From assembly GCF_900109545.1 (NCBI RefSeq), contig NZ_FOAP01000027.1, positions 1 through 64,000 on the forward strand: DNA of 64,000 nt, given 5' to 3'. The notes under the pieces are model-generated. The model was not told the DNA's origin. It ran no database searches and saw only the letters and a program-made list of their open reading frames with translations. Positions 1-8,426 of the stretch are shown in pieces. The DNA comes from Stigmatella aurantiaca (GTDB taxonomy: Bacteria > Myxococcota > Myxococcia > Myxococcales > Myxococcaceae). Position 1 is the first letter of the stretch. The number at the start of each line of letters is the position of its first letter. Both the position numbers and the translations under genes were made by a program.

Positions 1-260
1 GCGGTACAGGCAGGACGGGGCAGGGCGGGTAGGACGGGGCGGTACAGGCAGGACGGGGCAGGGCGGGTAGGGCGGGCTGGTTGAGCGGTACAGGGCAGGA
101 CGGGCGGTACAGGGCGGGACGGGGTTGGGTTGAGCAGGACAGTCAATACGGGGCAGGACGGGGTCGGGCGGGGACGGGGCAGGACAGGGTCGAGCGCGGG
201 ACGGGGCAGGACGGGCGGGGCAGGACGGGGGGACGGGACAGGACAGCGGGCGGTACGGGC
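1..260. repeat. G-rich tandem/interspersed repeat tract, continues off the left edge
   Basis: A 38-base unit beginning gcggtacaggcaggacgggg occurs twice almost perfectly, starting at bases 1 and 39. Shorter variants of the gcggtacagg and ggcaggacgggg blocks recur to about base 256. The strand is extremely G-rich with runs of four to six G, so G-quadruplex formation is conceivable. The open frames through this stretch are Gly/Arg/Gln-rich translations of the repeat and do not look like protein. The tract is cut by the window edge, so copy number is unknown. Confidence 0.8.
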
Positions 261-697
261 GAGTCATTCCGTGCGCAGGTGAGACTTAAAGGCTGCAAGG
301 GGTTGGGCGGGTTGGGGTTGGGGCAGCACTCGATTTCGCAATTCAAGACAGATTTCAGGGGGGCGGGGCAGAACGGGGGGATGGGGGAAGCGAGCGATGG
401 GGAAACACGTCGGGGAGGGGCTGCTGGGGGCGGCTCCTCCCCGATGTGTTTTTCAGCCCTGCGCTGCACCCTCCGCAGGCACCGCACGGCCTCGGCGGCG
501 TGCCTGGCCACCCCCCTCCTCGCGGCCCGGGGGCGCGCCGGCCACCCCCGCGCCCGGGGCCTTCCGGCAGGCGGACCCGCAGCATCCTGCACCCCTTGGT
601 GAACGCTTGAGGTATGATGGCCCGAAGTAACCCTGAGGGTCACCTCGCCTGGCCGTCGCCGCCCGGCGAGCCCCCGATCGATTGGATTGCCGCAGCC
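261..697. other. Intergenic region without a convincing gene
   Basis: Between the repeat tract and the regulator at 698 I see no frame with recognisable protein. Frames here are open on both strands, as expected for very GC-rich DNA, but the translations are Arg/Ala/Pro/Gly-rich and show no domain. A ttgagg motif at 607-612 could serve a longer form of the downstream regulator starting at 614 or 617. Confidence 0.5.
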
Positions 698-1096
698 ATG
701 GAAAAACCTCTCGCGAGCATTCTGGGAACCGCGGCGCGGAACGCCCGGGTCCGTGCGGGATTGACGCAGGAGGACGTGGCCGAGCGCATTGGCATGGCCT
801 CGGAGGTGTACGGGCGCATGGAGCGGGGGCAGATGCTGCCGCGGGTGGAGAACCTGCGAAGGCTCTGCCTGGTGCTCAAGGTGGCGCCGCACGAGTTCCT
901 CGGGCTGGAGGCGCTGGCGGGCACGCCGGCCTCGGGCGCCGGGGAGGAGCTCCGCCCCCGGCCGGACGACACCGCGGACCTGCGGCGGCTGCTGCGCCGG
1001 CTCCGTAAGCTCACCTCCCATCAGGTGAAGCTGCTGAGCCTCATCGCCGGGGCCATGGTGAACCGCAACCGCCCGGGCAAGGCGCGCGGCAAGTAG
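698..1096 (+). CDS. XRE-family helix-turn-helix transcriptional regulator
   Basis: A 132-residue DNA-binding protein. Residues about 8-70 form a Cro/CI-type helix-turn-helix: an ARNARVRAGLTQEDVAERIG core followed by SEVYGRMERGQ and NLRRLCLVLKV. The C-terminal part, about residues 90-130, is Arg/Leu-rich and probably helical, perhaps for dimerisation. I chose ATG 698 because the fold begins just after it. The frame is open from ATG 614 or 617, which has ttgagg just upstream, so a 160-residue form is possible. It stands alone, with a DUF2381 gene ending convergently 14 bases downstream. Its target is unknown; the family commonly controls neighbouring or stress genes. Confidence 0.85.
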   Translation: MEKPLASILGTAARNARVRAGLTQEDVAERIGMASEVYGRMERGQMLPRVENLRRLCLVLKVAPHEFLGLEALAGTPASGAGEELRPRPDDTADLRRLLRRLRKLTSHQVKLLSLIAGAMVNRNRPGKARGK

Positions 1097-1109
1097 GCGC
1101 GAGGCCGGC

Positions 1110-2006
1110 TCACGGGAAGCGCACGTTCTGGATGATCCACGGCGCGGTGTCCTGCGCCACGAGCACGAGCGTGTAGGGCCCCAGGCCGTCCAGGCCGCCC
1201 GAGGGAGGCACGTGCAGGAGCAGCTCCTGGGCCGGCCCGCGGGGCACGGGGGGCTCCAGCAGCTCCAGCGGCAGGGGGGGCTCGCCGGGGTGGCCCTGCA
1301 GCGTGGCCTGGAGGGGCTTCCACGGCGGGGCCCCCGCCTGGGGAAAGACGCTCATCCGCAAGGCGCGCTCCAGGGAGCTCGCGCGGTAGGCCAGGAACTC
1401 ATCGATGCGGGGGAACCCCGGCCCCTGGTCCGCCCGCACCTCCGAGCGCAAGTCCACCACCCGGAGGCTGTCGGTCATCCAGAAGTGCCCCATGGCGCCG
1501 GCCAGGTTCCGCCCCCGGCGCCACCAGGCCTCGTAGACGCCGAGCTGCTCGCGGCACTGCCGCAGCTCGCCGCGGAGCGCCGTGCCGGAGAGCCCCTCCG
1601 CGGGCCGGCTCGCCAGGGAGACTTCCACCTGCCGCTCGGCCAGGGACGAGGCGACGAGGACGAAGGCGGCGGAGACGCCCGGCTCGCGGAAGGGCACCTC
1701 CAGGCGCAGGCGCATGCCGGGCGCGAGCGTCTCGCCGGGCACCAGCACGAGGAGGCTGCCCATGGCCTCCACCTGCCGGAAGCGGAAGCGGTCCTCCAGG
1801 TGGAGCTCGCCGGGGCGCAGGGCGCGGTCGAACAGCAGGGTGGTGGCCTTCCCCGCCTGGATGCACACCTCGGGGGGAGCCACCCCGGCCTCCAGGCGGA
1901 GGTGGCGCACGTCGGGCTCGCACCGGGGCGGGGCGGGCCGCGCGGCGGCCGCCATCCCCCAGGTGAGCACCAGTCCCAGGACGGTGGTGCGAAGAACAGG
2001 GCACAT
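1110..2006 (-). CDS. DUF2381 (TIGR02268) family secreted protein
   Basis: A 298-residue protein with a signal peptide (hydrophobic residues about 5-20, AAARP region), so it is likely exported. The body carries features of the Myxococcus paralogous family DUF2381/TIGR02268: an early LLFDRAL region, LEDRFRFRQVEAMGSLLVLVPGE, and a middle stretch rich in R, E and W (YEAWWRRGRNLAG). Its function is unknown. It starts 24 bases after the kinase at 2031-3974 on the same strand, so the two are probably co-transcribed. DUF2381 genes next to Ser/Thr kinases are a pattern I recall from other myxobacteria. It may be a periplasmic or surface partner of the kinase ectodomain, but that is inference. Confidence 0.85.
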   Translation of the reverse strand: MCPVLRTTVLGLVLTWGMAAAARPAPPRCEPDVRHLRLEAGVAPPEVCIQAGKATTLLFDRALRPGELHLEDRFRFRQVEAMGSLLVLVPGETLAPGMRLRLEVPFREPGVSAAFVLVASSLAERQVEVSLASRPAEGLSGTALRGELRQCREQLGVYEAWWRRGRNLAGAMGHFWMTDSLRVVDLRSEVRADQGPGFPRIDEFLAYRASSLERALRMSVFPQAGAPPWKPLQATLQGHPGEPPLPLELLEPPVPRGPAQELLLHVPPSGGLDGLGPYTLVLVAQDTAPWIIQNVRFP

Positions 2007-2030
2007 GGCACGGAGTCTCGGGGAGACGAA

Positions 2031-3974
2031 TCAGGGCAGCTTGCCGGGCGGGGGCATCCGGGAGACGTCCTTGGCGTCCCCGAACATCTTCTCCACCCGG
2101 AAGGCCCGGCCCACCATGTCGATTTTCCGGGCCTCCACGGGCTCCACGTAGAGCCAGCCCTCGGGCGTCCAGTTCGGGTTGTACGGGTCCACGTCCTGGC
2201 TGTGGAAGAGCTGGTAGCACACGGGGATGCGCTCCCCATCGGGCAGGCGCGCCTCGGTGAACCGGCCGATGAAGATGCGCTGGGTCCGGTACGCCTGGCC
2301 CACCAGCACCGTGTGCATGGGCAGGGCGCCCTCCTTGCCGGGCCAGACCACCAGCGCCTCGAGGGGGCCTTCCGGGGGCGCGGGGGCGATGAAGGGGTGG
2401 TGGTAGTCGCCCGTGTCCCCGAGGCGGACGTAGAAGGTGTCGCGCCACTTGTTCAGCCGGTACGGCTCCATGGCCTCGCGCGAGCCCGGAGGGCAGGGCT
2501 CCCGGGGCACCGAGAGGCGCAGCGCGCCGCCGGAGCTGGCACAGCCTCCGGCCAGCGCGCAGGCGGCCACGGTGGCACCGACGAGCCGCGGCAGGCGCTT
2601 GCTCGCCCCGGGCGCGGGCGAAGCGGGGGACGGATTCGCGGGGCTCTTGTTCGGCATGGCGGGACCTTTCGGGGCGGGGGGAGGCGGGGGCGCGGCGGCG
2701 AAGGGCGGAGGCTCCGCCCCCACGGGCGGGAGCACGGGGGGCACGGGCCCCGCGTCCCAGGCCTCCATGGGCGCGAAGGGCACCTCGGCGAACGTGGGGC
2801 CCGCAGGGGCGGCGGACGGATCCGCGGGCGCTGCCGAGGGCCGCGTGGCGTGCCAGAGGCCCAGGCCCACACCGCCCACGGCCAGCAGCGCCAGCCCGCC
2901 CAGGAGCACGGGGCTCCGCGTCCGCCGCGGTGGGGGCGGCACGGGGGGCGGCGGCGCGGCGGGGGGCTCCTGGGGCTCGGACCAGGGGGGGCGGGAGGTG
3001 CGGACCGGGGGCGGGCGGCCCTCGGGCGGATCCGCTCCCACCATGAGGAGGGCCTCCTCCATGCCCTCGGTCGTGGCGGCCTCCGCGCCCACGCCCAGGG
3101 GGATGTCGAGCGCCAGGCGCTCATCCTGGAGCAGGGCCTCGAACTGCTCATGGAGCGCCCAGCCGCTGCTGGGGCGCTCCGCGGGGTCCTTCGCGAGCAG
3201 GCGCTGGACGAGCTGCGAGAGGGCGGGGGGGATGAGCGGGTGGAGCACCTCGGGTGGGACCGGCATCTGGTTTTCGATCCGGTGGACGAGCACCTCGCGC
3301 GGCAGGTTCGGGGGGAAGGGCGGCACGCCGGTGAGCGCCTCGTAGAGGGTGCCGCCCAGGGCGTAGAGGTCATCGCCGGGGCGGAAGGCGTAGCGGGCCA
3401 GGGGGTTGCTGTACTGCTGGCGCAGGAAGCGCAGGGCCTCGGGGGTGCGCAGGTGGGGGGTGCCGGGGGGCAGGGGCCCCTCGGTGAGGGGCACGGAGTC
3501 GGCATGGTCCCCGGCGCCGAAGTCCACGAGCAGGGGCGCGCGGTCCGCGGCGCGCACGAGGATGTTGGAGCCCTTCAGGTCCCGGTGGAGGATGTCCTGG
3601 GCGTGCAGCGCATCCAGGGTGCGCGCCAGGGTGTCGAACAGGACGAGCACCTCGCGCAGGGTGGGGCGGTGGTGGCGCACCCAGCCGGTGAGCGTGGGAC
3701 CCTCCACGTAGTCCATGACGACGTAGTGGTAGCCGGTGCGCGGGTGCGGCCAGCGGCCATGGCCCCAGACGCGCACGACGTGGGGGTGGCTGGTGAGCAG
3801 CAGACAGGCCAGCTCGCGCCGGGCGCGGCCATCGGTGCGGTTGAGGTCCGGGCTGTCCGGGCCATGGACGGCGAACTTGAGGGCGAAGGACTCCCCGCCG
3901 GCTTCCACGCGGAACACGGCGCCGAAGCCACCCGAGCCCAGCCGGGACACGATGCGCCAGGGGCCGACCCACAT
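2031..3974 (-). CDS. Serine/threonine protein kinase with Pro-rich linker and transmembrane segment
   Basis: A 647-residue Hanks-type kinase. From the ATG at 3974, the glycine loop GSGGFG is near residue 14, the ATP-binding Lys (FALKF) is at 33, HRDLKGSN at 130-137 and DFG at 151-153, so the catalytic core looks intact. After the kinase domain (to about 285) come a Pro-rich linker, a transmembrane helix at about 355-374, another Pro/Ala stretch, and a second hydrophobic segment at about 463-478 ending in LAGGC. That segment is unusual because it resembles an internal lipobox. The C-terminal 170 residues would be extracytoplasmic. The frame is open to 4067 but those residues are not kinase-like, hence the internal start. 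The DUF2381 gene follows directly. Confidence 0.9.
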   Translation of the reverse strand: MWVGPWRIVSRLGSGGFGAVFRVEAGGESFALKFAVHGPDSPDLNRTDGRARRELACLLLTSHPHVVRVWGHGRWPHPRTGYHYVVMDYVEGPTLTGWVRHHRPTLREVLVLFDTLARTLDALHAQDILHRDLKGSNILVRAADRAPLLVDFGAGDHADSVPLTEGPLPPGTPHLRTPEALRFLRQQYSNPLARYAFRPGDDLYALGGTLYEALTGVPPFPPNLPREVLVHRIENQMPVPPEVLHPLIPPALSQLVQRLLAKDPAERPSSGWALHEQFEALLQDERLALDIPLGVGAEAATTEGMEEALLMVGADPPEGRPPPVRTSRPPWSEPQEPPAAPPPPVPPPPRRTRSPVLLGGLALLAVGGVGLGLWHATRPSAAPADPSAAPAGPTFAEVPFAPMEAWDAGPVPPVLPPVGAEPPPFAAAPPPPPAPKGPAMPNKSPANPSPASPAPGASKRLPRLVGATVAACALAGGCASSGGALRLSVPREPCPPGSREAMEPYRLNKWRDTFYVRLGDTGDYHHPFIAPAPPEGPLEALVVWPGKEGALPMHTVLVGQAYRTQRIFIGRFTEARLPDGERIPVCYQLFHSQDVDPYNPNWTPEGWLYVEPVEARKIDMVGRAFRVEKMFGDAKDVSRMPPPGKLP

Positions 3975-4146
3975 GTCCGGCTGAAGATGGAAGGGGTGGG
4001 AACGCACGGACAGGTGACCCAGGAGGACGGCTGAACCCAGTATGACCTGATAGGCAGGGTGGTTCAAGCACAGACGTGACCCACCAGGTCACGTCCGGCA
4101 GAGGAGGTGCTGGGTTGGATGGGTTCCTGGGGTAGGCTCGGGCCGC

Positions 4147-4617
4147 ATGAGTGACACGCTGGTGCGGGCACTGGGGCTTCAGCCTCATCCCGAGGGTGGG
4201 TATTACCGGGAGATGTACCGGGCCACGGCCCAGGTGGAGACGCCCCGGGGCAGGCGCCCGGCGGGTACGGCCATCTACTACCTGCTGCCGCGCGGGACGT
4301 TCTCCGCGTGGCACCGGCTGGCCTCGGACGAGGTGTGGCACTTCTACGAGGGGGAGCCGCTGACGCTCTACCTGCTGGGGGACGGCGGGCTGGAGCAGGT
4401 GGTGCTCGGCCGCGAGGTGGCGCGGGGCGAGCGGCCCCAGGTGGTCATCTCGGCCGGGGTGCTCCAGGCGGCGGTGCCCCAGGGGGCCTACACGCTCGTG
4501 GGCTGCACGGTGGCGCCCGGCTTCGACTTCGCGGACTGGGAGATGCCCTCCCGGGAGGCGCTCGTGGCGCGCCACCCGGAGCATGCGGAGGTGCTCCGGC
4601 GGCTCTCGCGGCCCTGA
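4147..4617 (+). CDS. Cupin-like DUF985 family protein
   Basis: A 156-residue small cytosolic protein of the DUF985 cupin family. It starts with the typical LGLQPHPEGGYYREMYRA and continues with AIYYLLPRGTFSAWHRL, DEVWHFYEGEPLTLYLL, and a late GCTVAPGFDFADWEM stretch, all hallmarks of this single-domain beta-barrel. Histidines and glutamates in HRL, EVWHF and E(G/P)L line the pocket where cupins usually hold a metal or sugar ligand, but the substrate of the family is not established. It lies alone on the plus strand. The convergent TPR gene ends only 4 bases downstream, leaving no room for a separate terminator. Confidence 0.9.
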   Translation: MSDTLVRALGLQPHPEGGYYREMYRATAQVETPRGRRPAGTAIYYLLPRGTFSAWHRLASDEVWHFYEGEPLTLYLLGDGGLEQVVLGREVARGERPQVVISAGVLQAAVPQGAYTLVGCTVAPGFDFADWEMPSREALVARHPEHAEVLRRLSRP

Positions 4618-4621
4618 GCGC

Positions 4622-5800
4622 TCAGGACACGAGCTTCAGGAGCCGCTCGGCCTGCTCGCGCACGGCGGGGTCGGTGCTCTTGAGCGCCTTGTGCGCATGC
4701 CCCGCCGCGGCGGCCTTGTCCGTCTTCACCAGGGCGAGCCCCATGTTGAGGTTCGCGCCCGGCTCCTCGGGGTGCGCGGCGAGCACGCGCGCGAGCAGCT
4801 CCTTGGCCTTGGCGGTGGTCTCCGGCCGGGCCAGGTAGTGCACCGCCAGCTCGTTCGAGGGGCCCGGCTCGGTGGGCGCCAGCGCCACGGCCTCCTCCAG
4901 GAGCTGGAGCGCCTCGGCCACTTCCTTCTGCTCGCCGATGAGCAGCGCCCGCGCCAGGCCCAGCTTGGGCTCCCAGGCCCTGGGCGCCAGCGCCACCGCC
5001 TCGCGGAAGGTGCGGCGCGCCTCGCTCAGGTTGCCCGACAGGAGCATCACCAGCCCCTGGAGGTAGGGGCCGTTGGGGTTCTTCGGGTCGAGCTGCCGGA
5101 AGTCGATGACGGACTTGAGCGCCAGCTTCGGCTTGTTGGCGAAGACGCACAGCTTGATGAAGTCCTCGTGCAGCTCGGGCTTCTGGGGGGCGCGCTGGAG
5201 GGCCTTCTGCAGCGCGAGCTGCGCCTTGCCCACCTGCCCCAGCTGCACCAGCACCTTGGAGGCGAGCTGCAGCGGCAGCGACTCGCGGGGCGCCAGCGTG
5301 GCCGCGTACTTGAAGCACTTGAGCGCCTGGGGCAACTGGCCCTGCTTCCACACCGCCACCCCCAGGTACGTGGTGGCGTGCGGACTCTTGGGAGCCACTT
5401 TCAGGGCCTGGACGAACGCCTGCGCGGCCTCGGCTTCCTTGCCGGGCAACAGCAGCAGCGCGTGTCCCAGGTTGTAGAACTCGAGGAAGCCGGCCTCGGG
5501 GTTCTTCGCCAGCTCGCGCAGCTCGTCGAGCGCGCCCTCGTCCTTCTGCCCTTCGGCCTTCAGCCGGGCCAGGAAGCCCCGCGCCTCGGGGTGGGCGGGC
5601 TCCAGCGCCAGCACCTGCTCCAGCAGCGGCCGGGCCTGCCCGGACTCCTGCTGCGCCAGGTGCAGGCGCGCCAGGCCGAGCAGGGCCGCGGTGTCCTGGG
5701 GGTTCTTGGCCAGAGCCCCCTGGAATTCACGGGCTGCCGCCGGCAGCAGCCCCATCTTCATCAGCTTGTAGCCCTCTTTCGCGGTGCGCTCGATCGCCAT
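4622..5800 (-). CDS. Tetratricopeptide repeat protein
   Basis: About 392 residues of helical repeats with no signal peptide. TPR-like 34-residue units recur (MGLLPAAAREFQGALAKNPQ, LGLARLHLAQQ...LLEQVLALEPAHPEARG, and so on, with A-x-x-x-x-P caps), so the protein is probably an all-repeat scaffold for protein-protein interaction in the cytoplasm. Start choice is uncertain: ATG 5800 (MAIERTAKEGY) and ATG 5815 are both in frame and neither has a strong ribosome site. It lies 46 bases downstream of the gene at 5847-6734 on the same strand and may share its transcript. The partner is unknown. Confidence 0.85.
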   Translation of the reverse strand: MAIERTAKEGYKLMKMGLLPAAAREFQGALAKNPQDTAALLGLARLHLAQQESGQARPLLEQVLALEPAHPEARGFLARLKAEGQKDEGALDELRELAKNPEAGFLEFYNLGHALLLLPGKEAEAAQAFVQALKVAPKSPHATTYLGVAVWKQGQLPQALKCFKYAATLAPRESLPLQLASKVLVQLGQVGKAQLALQKALQRAPQKPELHEDFIKLCVFANKPKLALKSVIDFRQLDPKNPNGPYLQGLVMLLSGNLSEARRTFREAVALAPRAWEPKLGLARALLIGEQKEVAEALQLLEEAVALAPTEPGPSNELAVHYLARPETTAKAKELLARVLAAHPEEPGANLNMGLALVKTDKAAAAGHAHKALKSTDPAVREQAERLLKLVS

Positions 5801-5846
5801 GTGCACCGCATGCAATCAGAAAGAGGGCCCCGGAAGGAAGCCGGGC

Positions 5847-6734
5847 TCAGTTGAACGGGTTCAGGTCGATGTCCGGGATGAGGTCATCGATGAACTCGCC
5901 CACGTCCTCGAGCCGGTCCCCGGCCCACTCGCCCACGTTCTCCAGCTGCTCGCCGGCCCACTCCACGCCCTCTTCGGCCAGGCCGCCCAGCACCTCGCCC
6001 GCGAAGCGCACCGTGTTGCCCGCGTTGATGTTGCCCTGCACGTCCACGCCGAAGCCCACGCCCGCCGAGGCCTCCGCGCCCACGTCGAAGGACAGCCCCT
6101 CGCTCGTCAGCTCGATGTCCGCGTGCGCATCGCCGCTCACGCCCGCCGTGGCGCTCAGCTCCACGCTGCCGCTGGCCAGCTCCCGGCCCTCGTGCTCCAC
6201 CTTCACGCCACCGGTGAGCGAGGCGCGCGCGCCCGCGAAGCCCTCGGCGCCCGCGTTGATGGACACCTGGCCGTCGGTGCCGATGTGGATGTCCAGGTTC
6301 AGGCTGCCGTCGGCACCCACCACGCCCTCGGCGCTCAGGTCCACGGTGATGTCCAGCTTCTCGCCGGCCACTTCCACTTCGAAGGTCTTCGTCGCGCTGG
6401 CGCCGCCCTCGGCCAGGGTGGCGTTCACGTCCACCGACAGGTTCACGTCGATGCCGCCCACGCCGACGCTGGCGTCCGCGTTGCCCTCCACCGAGAAGCT
6501 CGGGCCGGACACGTGGGCCTCGCCCTGGATGCCGCCGGGCAGCGTGCCGGAGGTGCTTGCCTCGAACGCCGAGCCCGACTCGTAGCCGCCGCTCACCTGG
6601 CGCTGGGCAATCGGAGCGCTGCCCTCGACGTTGGTCTCCACCCGGTTCTTCGGCTGCGCAGGGGGCTGCGCGGGCTTCTGGGTGTTGGGGGTGGTGGGGG
6701 TCGTCGTCGGGCGGTTCGGATTGATGCCAGCCAT
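5847..6734 (-). CDS. Hypothetical Gly/Ala/Ser-rich beta-structured protein with acidic helical tail
   Basis: A 295-residue protein I do not recognise. Residues 1-45 are a disordered Pro/Thr-rich leader. From about 55 to 240 alternating hydrophobic and small residues (SVDVNATLAEG, EVEVAGEKLDITVDLSAEG, SINAGAEGFAGARASLTGG) suggest repeated beta-strands, as in surface or toxin-associated stalks. The last 50 residues hold an 11-residue acidic repeat (WAGEQLENVGE then WAGDRLEDVGE) and end in IDDLIPDIDLNPFN. There is no classical signal peptide. Start ATG 6734 is preceded by AGAGG on the minus strand; in-frame codons up to 6827 are less likely. It may be co-transcribed with the TPR gene downstream. 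Confidence 0.7.
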   Translation of the reverse strand: MAGINPNRPTTTPTTPNTQKPAQPPAQPKNRVETNVEGSAPIAQRQVSGGYESGSAFEASTSGTLPGGIQGEAHVSGPSFSVEGNADASVGVGGIDVNLSVDVNATLAEGGASATKTFEVEVAGEKLDITVDLSAEGVVGADGSLNLDIHIGTDGQVSINAGAEGFAGARASLTGGVKVEHEGRELASGSVELSATAGVSGDAHADIELTSEGLSFDVGAEASAGVGFGVDVQGNINAGNTVRFAGEVLGGLAEEGVEWAGEQLENVGEWAGDRLEDVGEFIDDLIPDIDLNPFN

Positions 6735-6879
6735 GAGGCCTCTGGGGGCAGGGGGCGTACCCACAGGTACACCAGACCTCTGCATTATCGGATCAGGGCT
6801 TTCCGAGTTTCCTCCCCCCCCGATCATTTTTTCTCATCTTCTCAGCCGGGGTAGGTGCAGGGAGGATGTAAGAATACAA

Positions 6880-6911
6880 AGGGCCCGTCCTTCGTGCGAA
6901 GGACAGGCCCT
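6880..6911 (-). terminator. Rho-independent terminator of the cold-shock gene
   Basis: A GGGCC-C-GTCCTTC / GAAGGAC-A-GGCCC stem with a short GTGC loop lies 37 bases past the cold-shock stop codon. Read on the minus strand it is followed by TTTGTATTC. The long stem and T-rich tail make it a convincing intrinsic terminator. Confidence 0.8.
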
Positions 6912-6947
6912 GAGCCACAGGCCGCGGAGGGCCCGGGGGGAAGCGGT

Positions 6948-7151
6948 TCAGATGGGCCGGACGTTCTGCGCCTGCAGGCCCTTGGGGCCGCGGCTCACCT
7001 CGAACTCCACCCGCTGCCCCTCAGCGAGGCTGCGGAAGCCATCGGCCTGGATGGCCGTGTGGTGGCAGAACACGTCATCGCCCCCGCCGTCCTGGGTGAT
7101 GAAGCCGAAGCCCTTCGCATCATTGAACCACTTCACGACACCAGTAGCCAT
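6948..7151 (-). CDS. Cold-shock protein (CspA family)
   Basis: A 67-residue single cold-shock domain. It has the RNP1 motif KGFGFI (residues about 13-18) and an RNP2-like DVFCHHTAI (residues 26-34; usual families have VFVHFSAI), preceded by the standard [14 protein letters not shown] start. Such proteins bind single-stranded RNA/DNA and act as RNA chaperones in the cytoplasm. The frame is open upstream to 7451 but only the last 67 codons are the conserved fold, so ATG 7151 is the start. The gene has its own terminator and is divergent from the desaturase gene. The 5-prime region contains a small hairpin (7203-7219) that could be part of the untranslated leader. Confidence 0.95.
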   Translation of the reverse strand: MATGVVKWFNDAKGFGFITQDGGGDDVFCHHTAIQADGFRSLAEGQRVEFEVSRGPKGLQAQNVRPI

Positions 7152-7202
7152 TTCCGCATCCTCGTTCGTCCGTGCGCTGGGAATGGCGCCGGAAGACCCT
7201 CG

Positions 7203-7228
7203 CAACCCGATGAGGGTTGGAAATTTCC
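7203..7228. promoter_or_regulatory. Inverted repeat and palindrome upstream of the cold-shock gene
   Basis: CAACCC (7203-7208) and GGGTTG (7214-7219) form a hairpin with a 5-base loop. A perfect 10-base palindrome GGAAATTTCC follows immediately at 7219-7228. Both lie between the divergent cold-shock and desaturase genes, 50-80 bases before the cold-shock start, so they may be an operator or a leader structure. Function is inferred from position only. Confidence 0.35.
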
Positions 7229-7363
7229 TGACACCTTTGAGGGGCAAAATCCAGGGGGGGAAGCGGTTTTTGGCCGGGCCCCCGCCAAATCGGATGTTCA
7301 GCAGCCAGCAAGGCCTGGGTTGATGGTAGCCAGTGAACATCCAGGTGGGGTACAGCAGGCCCC

Positions 7364-8329
7364 ATGCTCCGATACTCCGCCGATCGCCGGACGCTGCTGT
7401 GGTGCGCAGCCATGCCCGTCGTGGCCCTGTCGATGTACGCGAACCCGGCACTGATTCCCTGGATGAGCCCGCTGGCGTGCTACCTGGCGTTGTCCGCGGG
7501 AGTGATTGCCCACAACCACAACCACTGCCCCACCTTCAAGAACCGCACGCTCAACAACACGTTCGGCATGTGGCTGTCCATCTTCTACGGCTACCCGACG
7601 TTCGCGTGGATTCCCACGCACAACCTGAACCACCACAAGTTCGTGAACAAGGCGGGGGACGCCACCATCACCTGGCGCTACACCAACCGCCACACCCCCT
7701 GGGTAGCCTTCTCGTACTTCTTCGTCTCCAGCTACTTCCAGAGCGATCCCATCAAGGCCTTCATCCGCAAGGCGCGCTCCAACAACCCCTCGCTCTTCCG
7801 GCAGATCGTCACCCAGTACGCGGTGTGGGCCGGCGTGCACCTGGCGCTGCTGGGGCTGGCCATCGCGCTGCACGGGCCCCTGCTGGGCGCCAAGGTGTGG
7901 GGCCTCGCGTTCCTGCTGCCCGCCCTGTTCGCGCTGTGGACCATCATGTTCTTCAATTACATCCAGCACGTGCACACCGACCCGTGGAGCGAGCACAACC
8001 ACAGCCGCAGCTTCGTGGGCCGGGCCATCAACTACCTGCTCTTCAACAATGCCTTGCACGCCGCGCACCACGAGATGCCGGGGGCGCACTGGAGCACCCT
8101 CTGGGAGGCGCACGGGAAGATTGCCCCGGCGATTGATCCGGCGCTGCGCACGCGCAGCTTCTTCGCCTTCTGCTTCCGCAACTACGTGCTGGCCCCCTTC
8201 TTCCCCCGCTTCGGCACGAAGCAGGTGGGGCGCGCGCCCTTCGAGCCGCCCACGGGAGAGAAGGTGGAGGTGGCGTTCGGAGACGAGCTGCAGGCGGTGG
8301 AGTCAGGCATCAACGCCGCACGCGTGTAG
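7364..8329 (+). CDS. Fatty acid desaturase
   Basis: A 321-residue integral membrane desaturase. The three histidine clusters that hold the di-iron centre are present: HNHNH (residues about 50-54), HNLNHH (about 86-91) and HAAHH (about 231-235). Hydrophobic segments at about 13-47, 67-80 and 165-205 anchor it in the inner membrane. Such enzymes insert a double bond into acyl chains using oxygen and reduced ferredoxin or cytochrome; which chain and position cannot be read here. No electron-donor gene is adjacent. The neighbouring divergent cold-shock gene suggests, but does not show, a link to membrane fluidity at low temperature. ATG 7364 was chosen as the first Met giving a full N-terminus. 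Confidence 0.92.
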   Translation: MLRYSADRRTLLWCAAMPVVALSMYANPALIPWMSPLACYLALSAGVIAHNHNHCPTFKNRTLNNTFGMWLSIFYGYPTFAWIPTHNLNHHKFVNKAGDATITWRYTNRHTPWVAFSYFFVSSYFQSDPIKAFIRKARSNNPSLFRQIVTQYAVWAGVHLALLGLAIALHGPLLGAKVWGLAFLLPALFALWTIMFFNYIQHVHTDPWSEHNHSRSFVGRAINYLLFNNALHAAHHEMPGAHWSTLWEAHGKIAPAIDPALRTRSFFAFCFRNYVLAPFFPRFGTKQVGRAPFEPPTGEKVEVAFGDELQAVESGINAARV

Positions 8330-8426
8330 GCCCGCAAAGACCCGTGGGCCCGGCGCCAACCCTCGGCACCGCGCCCACGCGCCTTTCCCGTCCTTGTTGA
8401 GCTGGAGCCGGGGCTCCTGAAAGCCC

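Noticed and set aside
1-260. Possible CRISPR array at the left edge
   Set aside because: No unique spacers of constant length; the unit degenerates and abuts itself.
81-602. A 173-codon frame in the left-edge repeat tract
   Set aside because: Translation is Gly/Arg/Gln repeat (from the DNA repeat) followed by Arg/Ala-rich sequence; no ribosome site or domain.
1212-4034. A 940-codon plus-strand frame opposite the kinase and DUF2381 genes
   Set aside because: Gly/Ala/Arg/His-rich translation with no motif; the minus strand has intact kinase motifs.
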